NCBI GenBank assembly: GCA_037447655.1
Contig: JBBHKE010000434.1
Span: 49,396 to 113,395, forward strand
Direction: 5' to 3'
DNA from: Zygnema cylindricum
Lineage: Eukaryota; Streptophyta; Zygnematophyceae; Zygnematales; Zygnemataceae
Length of the DNA stretch: 64,000 nt
Within the stretch, counting starts at the first letter, position 1; the number at the start of each line of letters is the position of its first letter. The notes under the pieces are model-generated. The model ran no database searches. It was not told where the DNA came from and saw only the letters and a program-made list of their open reading frames with translations. Of the stretch, positions 48,301-61,000 are shown in pieces. Made by a program: the position numbers and the translations under genes.

Positions 48301-48666
48301 TTTCTAAAACATCAAAGTACAATGAGCAAAGATGTGCAATGATTTTTCTCACAAAAAACTAAAAAAAAACCTCTCCCCTTCCCTCGCCCCTCCCCTCCCT
48401 CCTCCTCCCTCCTCCCTCCCTCCTCCTCCCTCCTCCCTCGCCTCTCCCTCCCCCTCGCCCTCCCCCTCAAACATAATCAGCAAGAATAAAAGAATATTAT
48501 AATTTTACTAAACCTGCTGTTTTATATCATAGGGATCGGCGCCCGAGGCAATCATTTTGTCGGTTTTCTCCGACTCTTTGACAACCTCCTTCTCGTAGCT
48601 TTGAAGCTCTTTCAGAAGTCTCCTGCAGCTGCTCGCTTTCACTTGCAGAGACCGGATTGGATCCAT
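45332..48666 (-). CDS. TBCA: Tubulin-folding cofactor A
   Basis: Three exons join in phase 0: 48666-48514, 47476-47390, 45424-45332 (TAA stop), giving 110 residues, against about 113 for the plant protein (KIESEL in Arabidopsis). Cofactor A is a small three-helix chaperone that holds beta-tubulin during folding in the cytosol. Diagnostic segments are CRRLLKELQSYEKEV, GADPYDIKQQ and QNVLGESRMMIPDSRKRIEA; the last helix (LKDSQEYKTAQEILNQVQSV) is followed directly by TDG and the stop. The donor after exon 1 is weak (CAG|GTTTAG). A pure CT tract ends four bases before the start codon. The gene is head to head with VPS51, with 755 bases between start codons. Its second intron contains two miniature transposon copies. 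Confidence 0.92.
45571..45695. mobile_element. Miniature transposon fragment, copy H
   Basis: Internal family blocks only: GCGACGGTTACGATTGAAGA, CTTCCGATTGGCGG, TGCACGAAGAAAAG and AAGTGGCAAAAAAACCATT. The terminal repeats are lost. Confidence 0.6.
46719..46934. mobile_element. Miniature inverted-repeat transposon, copy C
   Basis: CCGTGAATCGTTATTAGCGT at the left pairs with CGCTAATAATGATACACGG at the right, 216 bases in all, TA after the right end. It is in the second intron of cofactor A. The interior closely matches copy B. Confidence 0.8.
47960..48002. repeat. GGGGAG microsatellite
   Basis: G-rich purine tract in the first intron of cofactor A. A complementary-sense CCTCCC tract lies at 48372-48470. 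Confidence 0.8.
48372..48470. repeat. CCTCCC microsatellite near a donor
   Basis: Pyrimidine tract about 45-140 bases inside the first intron of cofactor A (purine-rich in the transcript). Confidence 0.85.
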
Positions 48667-48670
48667 TTCT

Positions 48671-48717
<47 letters not shown>
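48671..48717. repeat. Pure GA tract in the cofactor A leader
   Basis: About 23 uninterrupted GA units on the plus strand, CT in the transcript, ending four bases before the start codon. It is either 5' untranslated sequence or a promoter element. Confidence 0.9.
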
Positions 48718-48719
<2 letters not shown>

Positions 48720-48780
48720 TTTTCACACTTTGCAGGTTCAGGTTTCGTTGCTGTGTGCACTCTCTTTGCGACCGAAAACT

Positions 48781-48840
48781 GTACTGTACCGTAGTTTTGT
48801 ACTTTACTGTACTTCATGTACGGTTAGGTACACCGTGTAC
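48781..48840. promoter_or_regulatory. GTAC cluster upstream of cofactor A
   Basis: Seven GTAC tetramers in 60 bases, starting GTACTGTACCGTAG, 115 bases upstream of the cofactor A start and inside the shared promoter with VPS51. Confidence 0.45.
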
Positions 48841-48843
48841 GAT

Positions 48844-49032
48844 CACCGCGAATCTTTATTAGCGTTATGAACTCATATCGCGCCCCAAAATTTGAAATTA
48901 TACCTAAATAGAATAAACTACACGGTTGGGACGTGACCATAATCTGCCACGTTTCCGTACTAAATTATAATAAATGACGCTAATTTTTTCTTGACACTAA
49001 TAATTTCTCAACGCTAATAACGATTCACGGTG
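48844..49032. mobile_element. Miniature inverted-repeat transposon, copy D
   Basis: CACCGCGAATCTTTATTAGCG at the left pairs with CGCTAATAACGATTCACGGTG at the right, 189 bases. The interior differs from copies B and C. It occupies a quarter of the space between the divergent cofactor A and VPS51 genes. Confidence 0.8.
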
Positions 49033-49421
49033 TACTATACATATGGCACTAAAAATAGTAAAATACAGTGTGCAGCATGACAAAGCTGTAAAAGTGCGAA
49101 CGCAGGTGAATTGACTCAATTGTCACGCCACCGGTTCACCTGTTCGCCGTACGGTGTACGAATTAGGGCAAACAGAAGCAAAAGGAAAGAATCAGTGAAA
49201 AAGAAATAAAAAGAAGATTTGAAGACAAGAAATAGAAAGTAGACATTTGAATTAGTAAGTAATAATAACTATGCATTAACCGTTGGACACCGAAAAATAA
49301 AATTAAAACAAACAAAACGAAAACGAAAACCAAACAAACAAAAAATATACAAACAGAATAAAAAAATAATCAAAAAACTGTTTTCCCTCAGAAAGATTTC
49401 CGAAGCAGTTGCTCGTCAGCC

Positions 49422-52400
49422 ATGGCGGAGACCATGGACGAGCGCTCTCGACGCCTGAAGTCGCTCCTCAGCTCCTACTACGGCACAGGCGATGCCGCTG
49501 ACGTTAGCGATGACGTCAGCGAAGGAGGATTTTCAGACGGCCACAGCCAGCAGGGATGGACACGTGGCTCTCCCATGCGCTCTCCTGTGCGCTCGGATAT
49601 TAACAGTAGGGGATTTGATGCAGATCGCCACGTGGCACATTTGGTATGCATTTGACTGACTCTCTCTCGGTGTCTCTTTCTCTCTCCCTCCCTCTCTCTC
49701 TCTCCCTCTCCCTCTCTCTCCCTCTCCCTCTCTCTCCTTCGCTCGCTACCTATCTGTCTCTCTCCCTCTCGCCCCTTCCGTATCTGCTCCTCTACCTCTA
49801 CGTTTCTTTTTGGATTTTTTCTTTTCCCTCTTTGCGGGTTTTCTTTTAGGTCCCTACTATTTTGTGGTACATTGGATGAAATTAGGAAATTCTAAAGAGC
49901 TGAGATCTGGAAAGTAATTGTGAATTTTTCCGAAAGCATTTTTGAGATAATGTAGGGACGGAGGAGAGAAAGGATGATGAACATTGGCCTTTCCTTTCCC
50001 AAAAAAAGGAAAGGGAAAAACATTTTTACCCTGTTTTAATGGTAAAGACTAGTATTAAACAGGGTGATTTAGGGTAAACCATAGCCTAAGTTTGTATTTT
50101 ACTTGATCTGTTCACTCGATTTGGTTAAATACATTCAAGAATCTTATTCATCCCACCATCCCTCACGCTCTCCCCCAAAAAAAGCCCGAGTTGGCATTGT
50201 CAACATCTATTTAAGTAGCGATTCACAGTGTAGTTTCTGACAATATTTTCTACGGCATGGGGCTCCTCACAGATCCAGGATTCGCATTTGGATGATCTCC
50301 TCCAGCAGCATGTGGCCTGGTCTGCAGAAGTCAAAATTTTGGACAGTGACATGCAAATGCTGGTTTATGAGAATTATAACAAGTTTATCAGTGCTACCGA
50401 CACCATTAGGAGGCAAGACACTACCTCTGCTTGGGTTCGGGGTTTGTTTTAAGCGTTACATTTTTTTTTTTTTTTTCTTCGGGTTGACAAGGGAGAGGAG
50501 AGTGAAGGAAAGTTGTCGAGCATGAGGGCAAAAACGAAAAGAGAGTGTGGGGGAGAAATTGATCAGAGATGAGAGTGTACCAAACATTGTCTTAAAACCA
50601 ACGATCTTGCTTCCAATCAAGATATTTAATCAATCCGGTCTTCTAATGATAAGTAAAAAAAACTATTACCATCTATAATAACACAGAATTCGACCTGGAT
50701 AAATCGCGATTCACATAAAACTCCAAAGCAAATAATACAAATGGTCTAAAGGTTCTAGTTCAAATTTTTAAATGATATACTACTTTGAGAACCAGGATTT
50801 TAAACTTTTGATAGTTACATGGGAAATTTATAATAATTATTTTGCCTGAAATCCAAATCATCGGAAATCACAAAGGTGACTGTAATGACTGAGATTATAC
50901 CCTTCATTAGTTCAACACTTCAACCAATTCGTTTTAGATTTCATGCATATACAATGGCAACCATAGGATTACGTGCTCAAAGCCATTTTTCGCAACAATA
51001 TCTGAATGGTTTCACCAGAACTGTTCACACTTGATCCTTGGGAAAAAATATTCAACTTGGACGATATTTCCAATGCGAAAATTTCAACTTACGATAAATT
51101 GCACGTCATGCTGTTCAAATAATTGTCCAGAATAAATTAATATTGAACTGCAAGCTCCAGTTCAACTTTCTGATTCTTATGGGAGAAAGGTGGCCATTAT
51201 ATTTGTGTACACTGTCACCAAAATTAGTTTGAACCAGTCTTTTTTACAGCATTTTGGAGAGCTACACTTAATTTTGTGGTAATCAAATTAGGCGAGATCA
51301 TTATAATGACCAACCTAATGGTGTTTTGACAGGGCTGATAGTTTGTATACATGTTATCTTGGAACACTATTTTAATCTCTCGATCCTAAGTAAGGTGGTT
51401 GGTGTATCTATAGCTTTGTTCACATATACTTGTAGGTAAACCCAATAATGAAAATGTCAACCTGTAGAATAATCCAACTTTTCTGTGATCTCGTTGTAAA
51501 GCATACATGAAAATGTTGCTAAACACAAGGGCCGGTTCGGAATTGCAGGTAATATTATTACCCACTATATTGATGTGGATAGTAAATGTAATGGTCATAA
51601 GGTTTCACCTCAAGATAAATAGTTGAAGCCTCCCATTCACCACACACTTTATGGATATGTTCCACCCATGATATTTAGCTGACCCGCAGCTTCACAAATT
51701 CTGTGAGAACCTACATGCAATTTCGATTTCAGTTTTTATCTAAGCTCCTCGTGCCTTAGGCAACCCTGTCTGGACTTTGTCACAAAACGAAATCACTTTT
51801 GTGTGGTCAACTTGCTGCGCTGCAGGCACTAATGACAAATATTTTGTTCTAGGTTTTGTGACCTAGCATGGATTAGACTATTGGACTTATCTTTTTGAAT
51901 TCTTAGTCTCGTTAATGTTGGGACACTTAACTAAAGCGTGAAAGGAGGTCCTCTTACATTTTCCCTCTAGGCCTAATACCAATTCCTTGTCGCGCCTTAA
52001 CCAATATTGTCTTGGAATAGTTTGCACAAGCAATGTACCACCTGAAAGCAGATAGACATGCTCAGTACTTTCTATTTGTGTAGCTCTCTTTTTTTAAATA
52101 TGTACAACTTTAGATGTTCCCATTCACCTTCAATATATTCCATTTTAAGTATGATGGTAGGAATATCAACCTAATCTCTGGTTTGTTTTCAAGGCCTTCA
52201 ATCAAACATTTTTCTTTACTCTTTCAAATGGTGTAATCCACACGGTTTTGCATCCCTCTTCCAAGATCGTGATGGATACTCCAACAACAATCCAATTAAG
52301 TGCAATACTAATCAGGATCACACATTTATGCACTTTTGCTTCCAACTCCTAACAAATACACCGCATCTGTCCAAAAACAAGCCTTTGCTGTAAAAAATTG

Positions 52401-55400
52401 TCTTTTCTCTATTGGAAGTCGGCAAGTTAACGATGAATCTCTATATCATTCCATTGCTTTGTGGCGAAAACGACCTTCAAAGCAACCCTTTAGGCTCAGC
52501 AAGTTACGCTTTTCAAAGAAAAAGGGAACCAAGGAATCTCACACACCAAATGGGTAAAGTATTACACGAATAAACTACATCAATAGCATGGCAAATTATC
52601 ATCAGCCATTTGGATTAGAGTCCCCCATTGGTTAAAAACATCAACAATAACATGAGTGCAAGAAATATTTTAACCTTGAGCCACTCCTTTCAAAACTGCA
52701 TTGACCGGATTAAAGGATTGACCATCTATCCAATCTAAGTGTGAAATCTGAATCCTGAAACGGGAAAGGGAGCGAAGGTAAAGGGGGAGGGAGAGGGAAG
52801 GAGAAAACCTGCCAGTTGCACTTATCAGGACTTCCTATGCCCTAATGGTAAGGTAGAGAGATAGAGAGAGGGAGAGAAATGGTTTTCTTCAGGTTCTAGT
52901 TTGTTCTTACTTTTGCGCCATACAACTCTGACATAATGAGGATTTATACATATGGAAATTGGGAGTCTTAGGAAATTTTGGGGTTATATGTACCTGAAGA
53001 TTCTCGGGTATCTTCTCCTCCGACCAAAACTTAATTTTGTTTTTTCTTTTTTTGGTTTTCCCCTTTATTTGGGTACAGAATGAAGGACAATGTAGCGGGG
53101 ATGGAAGCCAGTATGGAGAAACTGCTGGAGACTGTAAGTTGGGGGAGGGGGGTTTGGGCGAGAGAGGGGAAGAGAGGAAGTGGTAAAGGAGGTGAGAAAG
53201 GGAGAAGGAATAGAGGGAGGCGAGAGAGGGCACTGTACATTGATATCCTATATCATCATGTACCATACTATATCTTGTGTATTTTTATTGTGGAAACATT
53301 TTGGATGTTGTACTTCCCTTTAGTTTGTTGCACTACACATCCTTGTGATCCTTGGAAAAGTGAAAACAACAAAAAAGCGAGAAAAATAAAAAATTACAGA
53401 AGCTAGTTTATATATTTTTGATAATTATCCTTAATTCGTCTTCTAAATTTTTTCCTTCCCGAGTATTAGTGTCGATTGTCTTCAACTACTGTTAAGATTT
53501 TTAAAGAAGACAGCCCTCAGTCTCAACCTTTTCACACTGGCTTCTTGTATAGGATGCCCAGACATAAACCACTTTTTTCCCTTTGTTCAAAACAACAATT
53601 AAAACTAAAAAGAGGGAAAAGTAAAAAGAAAACAAAATTCACTAGTGGGTGCGGTTTGGAATCAACACAAATGATATTGGACAGCTTTCCCCCTTCCTTT
53701 TCTTTCCTTCTCTTCTCTCTTTCTTCCTCTTTTCTTGCCTCTTGTATATTTTCCTCTTTTTTTTTTCATGGTGTTTGAAGGGCTTTTTCCGGGATCCCTG
53801 GGGCAGGTGACAGCTGTCCAGGCGAAAAGTGATGGTGTGAATGCCTCACTAGGGGAGAGGAGAGAGAGAATAGAGCAGCTCAATGGAACCCGTAGTCTGT
53901 TACGGAAAGTGCAGGTGTGAAAATCTTCAGTTTTGCTTTCGTTTTTCGGGTAGATTTGAAATGTTGTATTCGATCACAATTCCTTTATGTTGTTTTTTTG
54001 CCTTTCCCGGTTTCTAAATTGTTTTCTGTTTTCAGGTTTTTTTATTCAACTCTTTGTGTTGTTTTTCTATTTCTCCTCCTTTAAAAGTGTTTTTTTAAAT
54101 ATGTAATGAGGAAGTAAAAAGGTAAAAAAACGGAATTAGGGGGAGGGGAAGGGAGATAGTACTTCTAGTTATATAAGCACTGAACATCTGAGTGTCCTTT
54201 CAATTGGTGTGGAACAAGCTATATTTTGCATCCATTTTATTATTGTACTTTTTGTTGTTAGTCTACTCTTCATTATTGTTGGAAATCCTTCAAATGTCAT
54301 TATTTTTTTTGTCCACGCAACCTGAAAAGAAACACGTGAAAGATTTAAGAAACTACAGTTGTTGTCCACACTATTTTGTGTCGCGGTTTTTAAAAATTAT
54401 GTGAGTCGATGTTGTTATTATCTATTCCTCTTAACAGGTGGTTTGAGATTGTAACGTTTTCATGAAAAAGGAAGTTTTTATGACATTACTTTTTTGTTCT
54501 CCGATTCATTTCTGTTCAGTAATTACTTTTCTGTTTCAATGGTTCTATTTCTTTTTCAGTACTGCCGTTAAAAATCAAATACAATGTGGTGATATCAGAT
54601 TTCTTATTAATACAACCAAAAAATCTTCTGAGCTGTAGATTTGAAAAAAGCGTTGATTTCATTTGTATTGTTTGCAGAACTAACGAAACACAGGTAAAAT
54701 TGTGAAATCGTAAAACTTAGTTTCCTTCTGGGATTATTTTCTTTTGGCAGTATATTTTTGATCTCCCAAAACGTCTCCGGAAATTTTCAAAGGAATTGGA
54801 ATACTCTGAAGCTGTGAAGGCGTACGTAGGAGCTTTACCAATTTTGGAGGTAAATAATTGGTCGTTTCTTCCTCTTCCTCTTTGCCATTTTCCTCTCTTT
54901 TTATTCCTCTTCCTATCTCTTGCTCTCCTGCTCCCTCTTACCGCTCCTCACTCCCTTCCGCTCACTCTGTCCTCTCCTCCCTTGTCGTCTACCTGTTCCG
55001 TTGCCCTGTTCTCCCTCTTCCTCTTCCTCACCCTTCCTCTCCCTCGCTCCCCTTCGATCCCCCTCGATTCCCATCTCTCCCTTAGTCTCCCTCTCCCCCT
55101 CCATCCTTCCATCTCCTTTCACTATTACGTTTATGGAAATTTGCATTTGCTGGCTGTAAGCTGTTAACTAAAACGATAATTGATTTAACGAACCAAGGCA
55201 TGCAATATTTTAACTTCAATGCGTGAAAATTTATTATAGAGAGAGAAGATTTCTAGGCTAAATTGTACATGTCTCGATGGAGTTTAGAAGTTAAAATATA
55301 AAGAAGAGGATGTTACATGAAGGTTTGGATATATATATATATATATATATATAATATTGGAAGTGTTGGTAGCAACCAATTATGTTTCCTGCTAGCAAAA

Positions 55401-58031
55401 GAGAGAGTGACAGAGAGAGAGGGACAGAGACAGAGAGAGAGAGGACGGGGGGGAGAGGGAGAGAGAGAGGGAGACAGACAGAGGGAGGGACGGGGGGGAG
55501 GGAGGGGGAGGAGGAGGGGGGAGGGGGAAGGGGAGGGCAAGGGTGAGGGCGAGGGAGGGGGAGGGGGAGAGGGAGAGAGGGAGGGGGGGGGAGAATTGAA
55601 AAGTGAGTATTTCTTTTTGCATTGATCTGTTTCAAATCACCCTAGAACTTTCCAGTTAGCTTTTTTTACTAATAAAAGTGACAGGTTTGTTTACGTAATT
55701 TTTTTCTTCAGTATATTTATGTTTGTGTTTAACATTATAGTGAACATTGTCATATCCATTTTTTGATGCAACCTACTTTGCCACCTTCATGTTTAAATTA
55801 GCTTATCAATTTTGAGTCTAATATATTTAGAAATGTTGTTTTTGTTGGCGTTTCCAGGCTTATGGCAGCACTTCTTTCAGAAGTTGCAAGGAGGAGGCAG
55901 AGGATGTGATTGATGGTATTATTCGCAAATTACAGGTCTACTTCTATCCCTTCATTTCTCCTCTCTCTCTTGCAGCACCCCTCTCTCTCCATCTCTCCTT
56001 TCTCTTTTGTATCTCTCTTTCATCTTGTATCCCACTCTCCTTCATCTGTCTTTCATTTCCATTGTCTCTGCTGTTTCCTCTTAGTACCTCTCCTTCATTC
56101 TCTTAATAATGTATCCTGTCTCACCCTCTTTTAAATCATTTCTCTCCTGTCATCTTTGCTTTACCTTTACCCTATCCATTTCTCTCCTCCATCTCGCTCT
56201 CACTGTTCCTCCATGAATCTCTTGTGTCCTTCACCCGTCCTTTTCCATAAATAAATGTAGTCCAGAAAAAGCAATTCGCTCCTCCAATTCATAACATACG
56301 CAAAAATCACATTCTTCTCTCTGAAAAATTTCAACCTGATTCCTTCTTCTGGATTCCTAAATCAAAAGATCCAGTCACTTAAGAATTTACCATCTTTCTA
56401 GTGCTGGAAAATCCAAAAAATCCACAGTAATTAATGTGTAGAATCGTAGAAAAGAGTTGCAGTACTGAGTAGGTTTCGCCCATCAATTCACTGCTGCAAA
56501 ACCCACATGTTTCATCTGAAATGACAGTTAGATATTTGATAAATGAAGCTTTTTGCCATCAACGCAGTGCTGAAAACCCACAAAATCTATAGTTATTGCT
56601 GTATGAAATGCTATAACGGCTTTGTAATAGTGATGAATATTTTTTCATTTCAATTTAATTCAGTGTGTAACAGTCACAAGCTCCAGAGTAGGTGATGTAT
56701 GAAATGGTACAAAAATGAAATAAAAAATGAGATTAAAAATGGAAAGGATTGCAGGATAAGGTGATGTCTGATACCGCCACATCGGAGGAGCGTTCAGAAG
56801 CTGCAGTCTTATTGCAGGAACTCAACGAACCGGTTAGTAATAAACTCTTTTTTTTTTAAGTTTCTAATATAGTTTCAAAATGGTAGATGCAATTTTATGC
56901 TAACTTGTTGTTGCCTTTTGCGTTTATCCATTACATTTTTGGGTGCATTCGTCTCACTTTTTTTTCGTATCTATCTATAACTGCACTTTGAACTGTGGGG
57001 GAATCCGACCAAACTAGTTTCATTATTTCTGGAGTTGAACTAGAAAGAACATTTGCCAGTTTTTTTTAACAGTTTTAGTCTTCGCAAACTAAGACTGAAC
57101 CAGAGGTAATATTTGAGTCCACGCAAAATTTGACCAATAGCCTATCAACTCTTATTGTTGTGTGTTCGTAATTTGCTGTTTTATGAGGTTTGGTTTGTTT
57201 TGTGGAAAGTTGCAGAAATGTTGCAGCTAGTGTTTCTCTTAAATGGGTCTCACTTCCATCTAGAACATTGAATCTCGATTAATCGAATCAGAATAAATTC
57301 TTTAATTGTATAAAGATTAGACGTTTGTACGTGTATTTAGTTGCTTCCCTTCAAGTTTTTTATGGGGTTATTTTGGGGATTTCCAGGTGGAAAAACTGAT
57401 GGATGAGTTTCTGGAAGCTCGTTGGGATCGATTACTTTCAGCTTTGCGACATAACAATTTGGTAAGTTTGTCTTTTTCCTTAAAAAGAAACAAAGTGTCC
57501 CAGTGAAGAGAGCTAAAAGTAGTGCATTCCATGGGAGGTTCTATGTGAAGAAAGGGACTAGGAAGGACAGGTTGTAGAATTAGGAGTTTCCTAAAAAAAA
57601 ATTTACAGTGAAGAAGCAATTTTTTAAGTTTTCTTCTTTTCAAAAACTTCACTAAGAAGAGTTATTGAAACTGCTGCAATGGGTGTAGAATCCACAGTAA
57701 ATACAGTCCACAGTTATTTCTCTCTGGTGCTTTTTTTCCTTGTTTCCTTCCTCTTTCTTTTTTCTTTCTTCTGCTGCTTTTCATTTTTTTTTCTTTTTTT
57801 CTATTTTCTTTTGCCCCCAGGATTTCATTGAGGTGTTTGAAACAAGATGTTTTTTTCTTTCATCTGGTAAATTTCATTTTTTTTATTTTTTTGTTTCTTT
57901 TTTTTTCCCCAGGATTTTATAGACGAGTTTGAAAAGATGTCCTTAACTTTCCGGGAAATCTTTCCCATGGGAGAAGGGAGGCTGGTGGAGGCCACACAGG
58001 ACCTGTTCAACGAGTGGGTATTGGGGGGGCA

Positions 58032-58062
<31 letters not shown>

Positions 58063-61000
58063 GCTGGCGGGGAAGGAGGGAAGGAAGGAGAAAAGAGGGC
58101 AAATGGAGGCGGGGTAGTGCAGGTGATAGAGGAGAGAGTAAAGGGGTTGCAGGAGGTAGGAACCGAGGGAGGGATGAAGGAAGAAGGCGGAAGAGAGAGA
58201 GATGAGGGAAAATTGAGAGGGGAGAGAGAGAAGAGCGAGGAGAGGGAGCAGTTGAAGAAGAGGGTGCGAGAGAGAGATGAGGGAGAAGAGGAGGGGAGAA
58301 AGGCAGAAAGCCTTCAAGAGCTGGCTAGCTGTTACGAATTCTCTTGCTTCTTTAGATGGCTTTTATTTAAGATAGGAAAGGAGGGAGGATAGCAATTGGA
58401 GAAGAAAGAGAAGTGGGAGTGACAGGAGAGGGAAACACTGAGAGAGTCAAAAGCTACTGTTGCTATGATTGACTGTTGATTTTTGTTACTCAATAGTTTA
58501 CAAAGGTTTCTTTTCAGGTACTTCCCCTCTGTGCGCAGTGCCTTCCTGAGCGAGAGAGAGGGAGGACCTGCAGCCTCCGACCTTATTGCCGCTCTTAGTA
58601 AGGCCTCTCCCTGTACCTCGACCTCTACTACTATCTCTACCTCTACCTCTACCTCTACCTCTTCCTCTACCTCTACCTCTACTTCTACCTCGACCCTTTA
58701 CCTCTACCTCTACTTCTACCTCTACCTCTACCTCTACCTCAACCTCTACCTCTACGTCTGCTTCTCTACCTTTTCCTCTCAGGGTCGTCTCTCTAAAGAA
58801 CACTTGATTTGAAGCTAGAATATTTTTAGGATCATTTTCAGGTTTTTTTGAATTTTTAAATGAGGAGTTAGGAGGTATAGAGCAGGTACAGGACTTGGTG
58901 TTTTGGGAACAAAGGGTGTGGGTGGAGAGCGTTTTCTTCGTTGGGATAAGGGGTCAGTCATAATGAACTGGGTAGTTAGTCTTTTTTCTTCGTACAAGTT
59001 GAGAAACAAACAGTATTTTGCAAAGTAGTTTGCTTGCTAGTATGACTGTAGATCATAACAAGTTTTCAAACTTAAGTTTTGAGTCCACTTTGTTTAACTG
59101 CAATTTCTTCTTTGCAATAATACTGGACTTGAATAGTGTTTCAACTTTTTAATTGTTCCAAACTTAAGTTTGGAGTCCAATTTGATTATCTGAAATTTCT
59201 TTTATGCAATATTACTGGACTTGAATAGTGTTTCAACTTGAATGAATGCAAGTGTGGCTGATTGAAGGCAGATTAATAGTTTAGATCGACGGGATCAAAA
59301 TCAGGCTGCGCGAAATCGAAAGGAGAATCGAGGGATCGATCAGGATCCGGATCAGGATGTGTCTGGCATTCATAGGCGGATCTGGGAGAGAGAAAGGGAG
59401 GGTCACTGGATCTTCTCGTGCCGGAAGCAAAATGGAGAGAGGACACAGGTGACGATTTGGAATGAAATAAGACAAGGGAAACAACCTCTGGGCACCATTT
59501 GTTATATTTATCTTGCTTTTCATTGGCTCATGAGGGATTTCCCCACACAAAAAGTGTTTCCCAACTTGGATGTTTCTGGATCTCAGGCGGTGGAGATCGA
59601 TAACTTCTTATGATTTCCACCTCCGACCCGGCGGTCCTCATACCTCTCCTCCCCTCTCCCTCTAATTTCACTCTCCCTCTCCCTCTCTCTCTCCCTTTCC
59701 CTCTCGCTCTCCTCCCTCCCCTCCCTCTCCCTTTTACCCTCCTCTCCCTCTCCCTCGCTGAATTTTCGTTGGCTCTTTGTCCTCTTAATCATCTTCAGAA
59801 ATAAATGATTTTGTAATATCCTGTAAGCTCCTTGATTTGTGCACAAATAGTTTTTCTTTGCTTTTTTTTTGTGAATGCAAATTCTGGTCCTCGAATTGAA
59901 ATCACCAGAACCCATTTTCTTTTTTACCACGCGGTCCTTCAAAACAAATTGCGAGTCTTACCTTTAGATCCTAATTATGAATCCCATCTGGATAAGCTTC
60001 ATAAAGACAAAGCGGAAAAGAAAAGAGAAGGGGAGAGAGATAGGGGGTTGGAATGGCGGATAAAGTGTATTCTATAATCAATGTGGACTATAGGAATGAC
60101 GGACAGTAAATCTGGGAGTGATCCCACATTGTTATTGTTATTGCTATTGCGTTTCTCTGTCTCTTTTATGCACATAGCAATGCTTTCCATCCACACCGAC
60201 TTCATTCATTTCACACTAATTTTGGTGCAGCCATGTTGCATTCTTAGCTCTGCGCAAAATCAAATTTTTTAAAATGTTGAACTGTCAAACTGGAATTACA
60301 CCCAAATTAGAAGCGATCCACACTAATTTTGATGTGGTCAGTTTATCTCCCTTTTGTTGTGGCCCAGGGACTTTGACTCCCCTTGTCAAACCAACCCATC
60401 GAGGGGGTCAAACGGGGTCTCCGGGAAAACCCCTCCAAGCCGTATTAGAAGCGGCTCATAGAAGTTTGATGCAGGGGATTTTGCATCTTCTCGCTGTGAG
60501 TTTCCTTTCCTTCTTCCTCTCCCTCTTCCTCTCCCTCAACCATACTCACACCTTCACCGTTTTTCTCGTCCTCCTTTTCTTCTCACGCTCCTGCCTCTCC
60601 GTCTCTCTCTCCCTCTCCCTCTCCCTCTCCCTTTCTTTCTCTCCCTCCCTCTCCCCCTCCCATTCCCCCCTCCCCCACTCTTTCTCTCTCTCCCTCTCCC
60701 TTTCCCTCTTTCTCACCATCACGTTCGCCTTTGCTGCTTTCCTATTCCTTTCCCTTTCCCTTCTCTCTACTCTATTTCCTGCCTGCCCCTTTTTTCTTTT
60801 TTTTCCCTTCTCCTTTCCCTCCCTCCTAACCCGCCAATACCCTTCCATCAGATGTATTGTTTCTCGTGACTTTGTTGCACCTTTCCTTTTTTTGTCCCTG
60901 TACTCCTTCTGTATCTTCTAATCCTCCCTTTAGTCTCTCCCTTTGATTCCCTCCTCGCCCTCTTCTACCTCTTTCCCTTCTCTACCTCTCTCCCTTCTCT

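Noticed and set aside
52336-52557. A 73-codon frame in VPS51 intron 2
   Set aside because: No recognisable domain, and it is flanked by AT-rich intron sequence. It may be part of an old element, but I could not support that.
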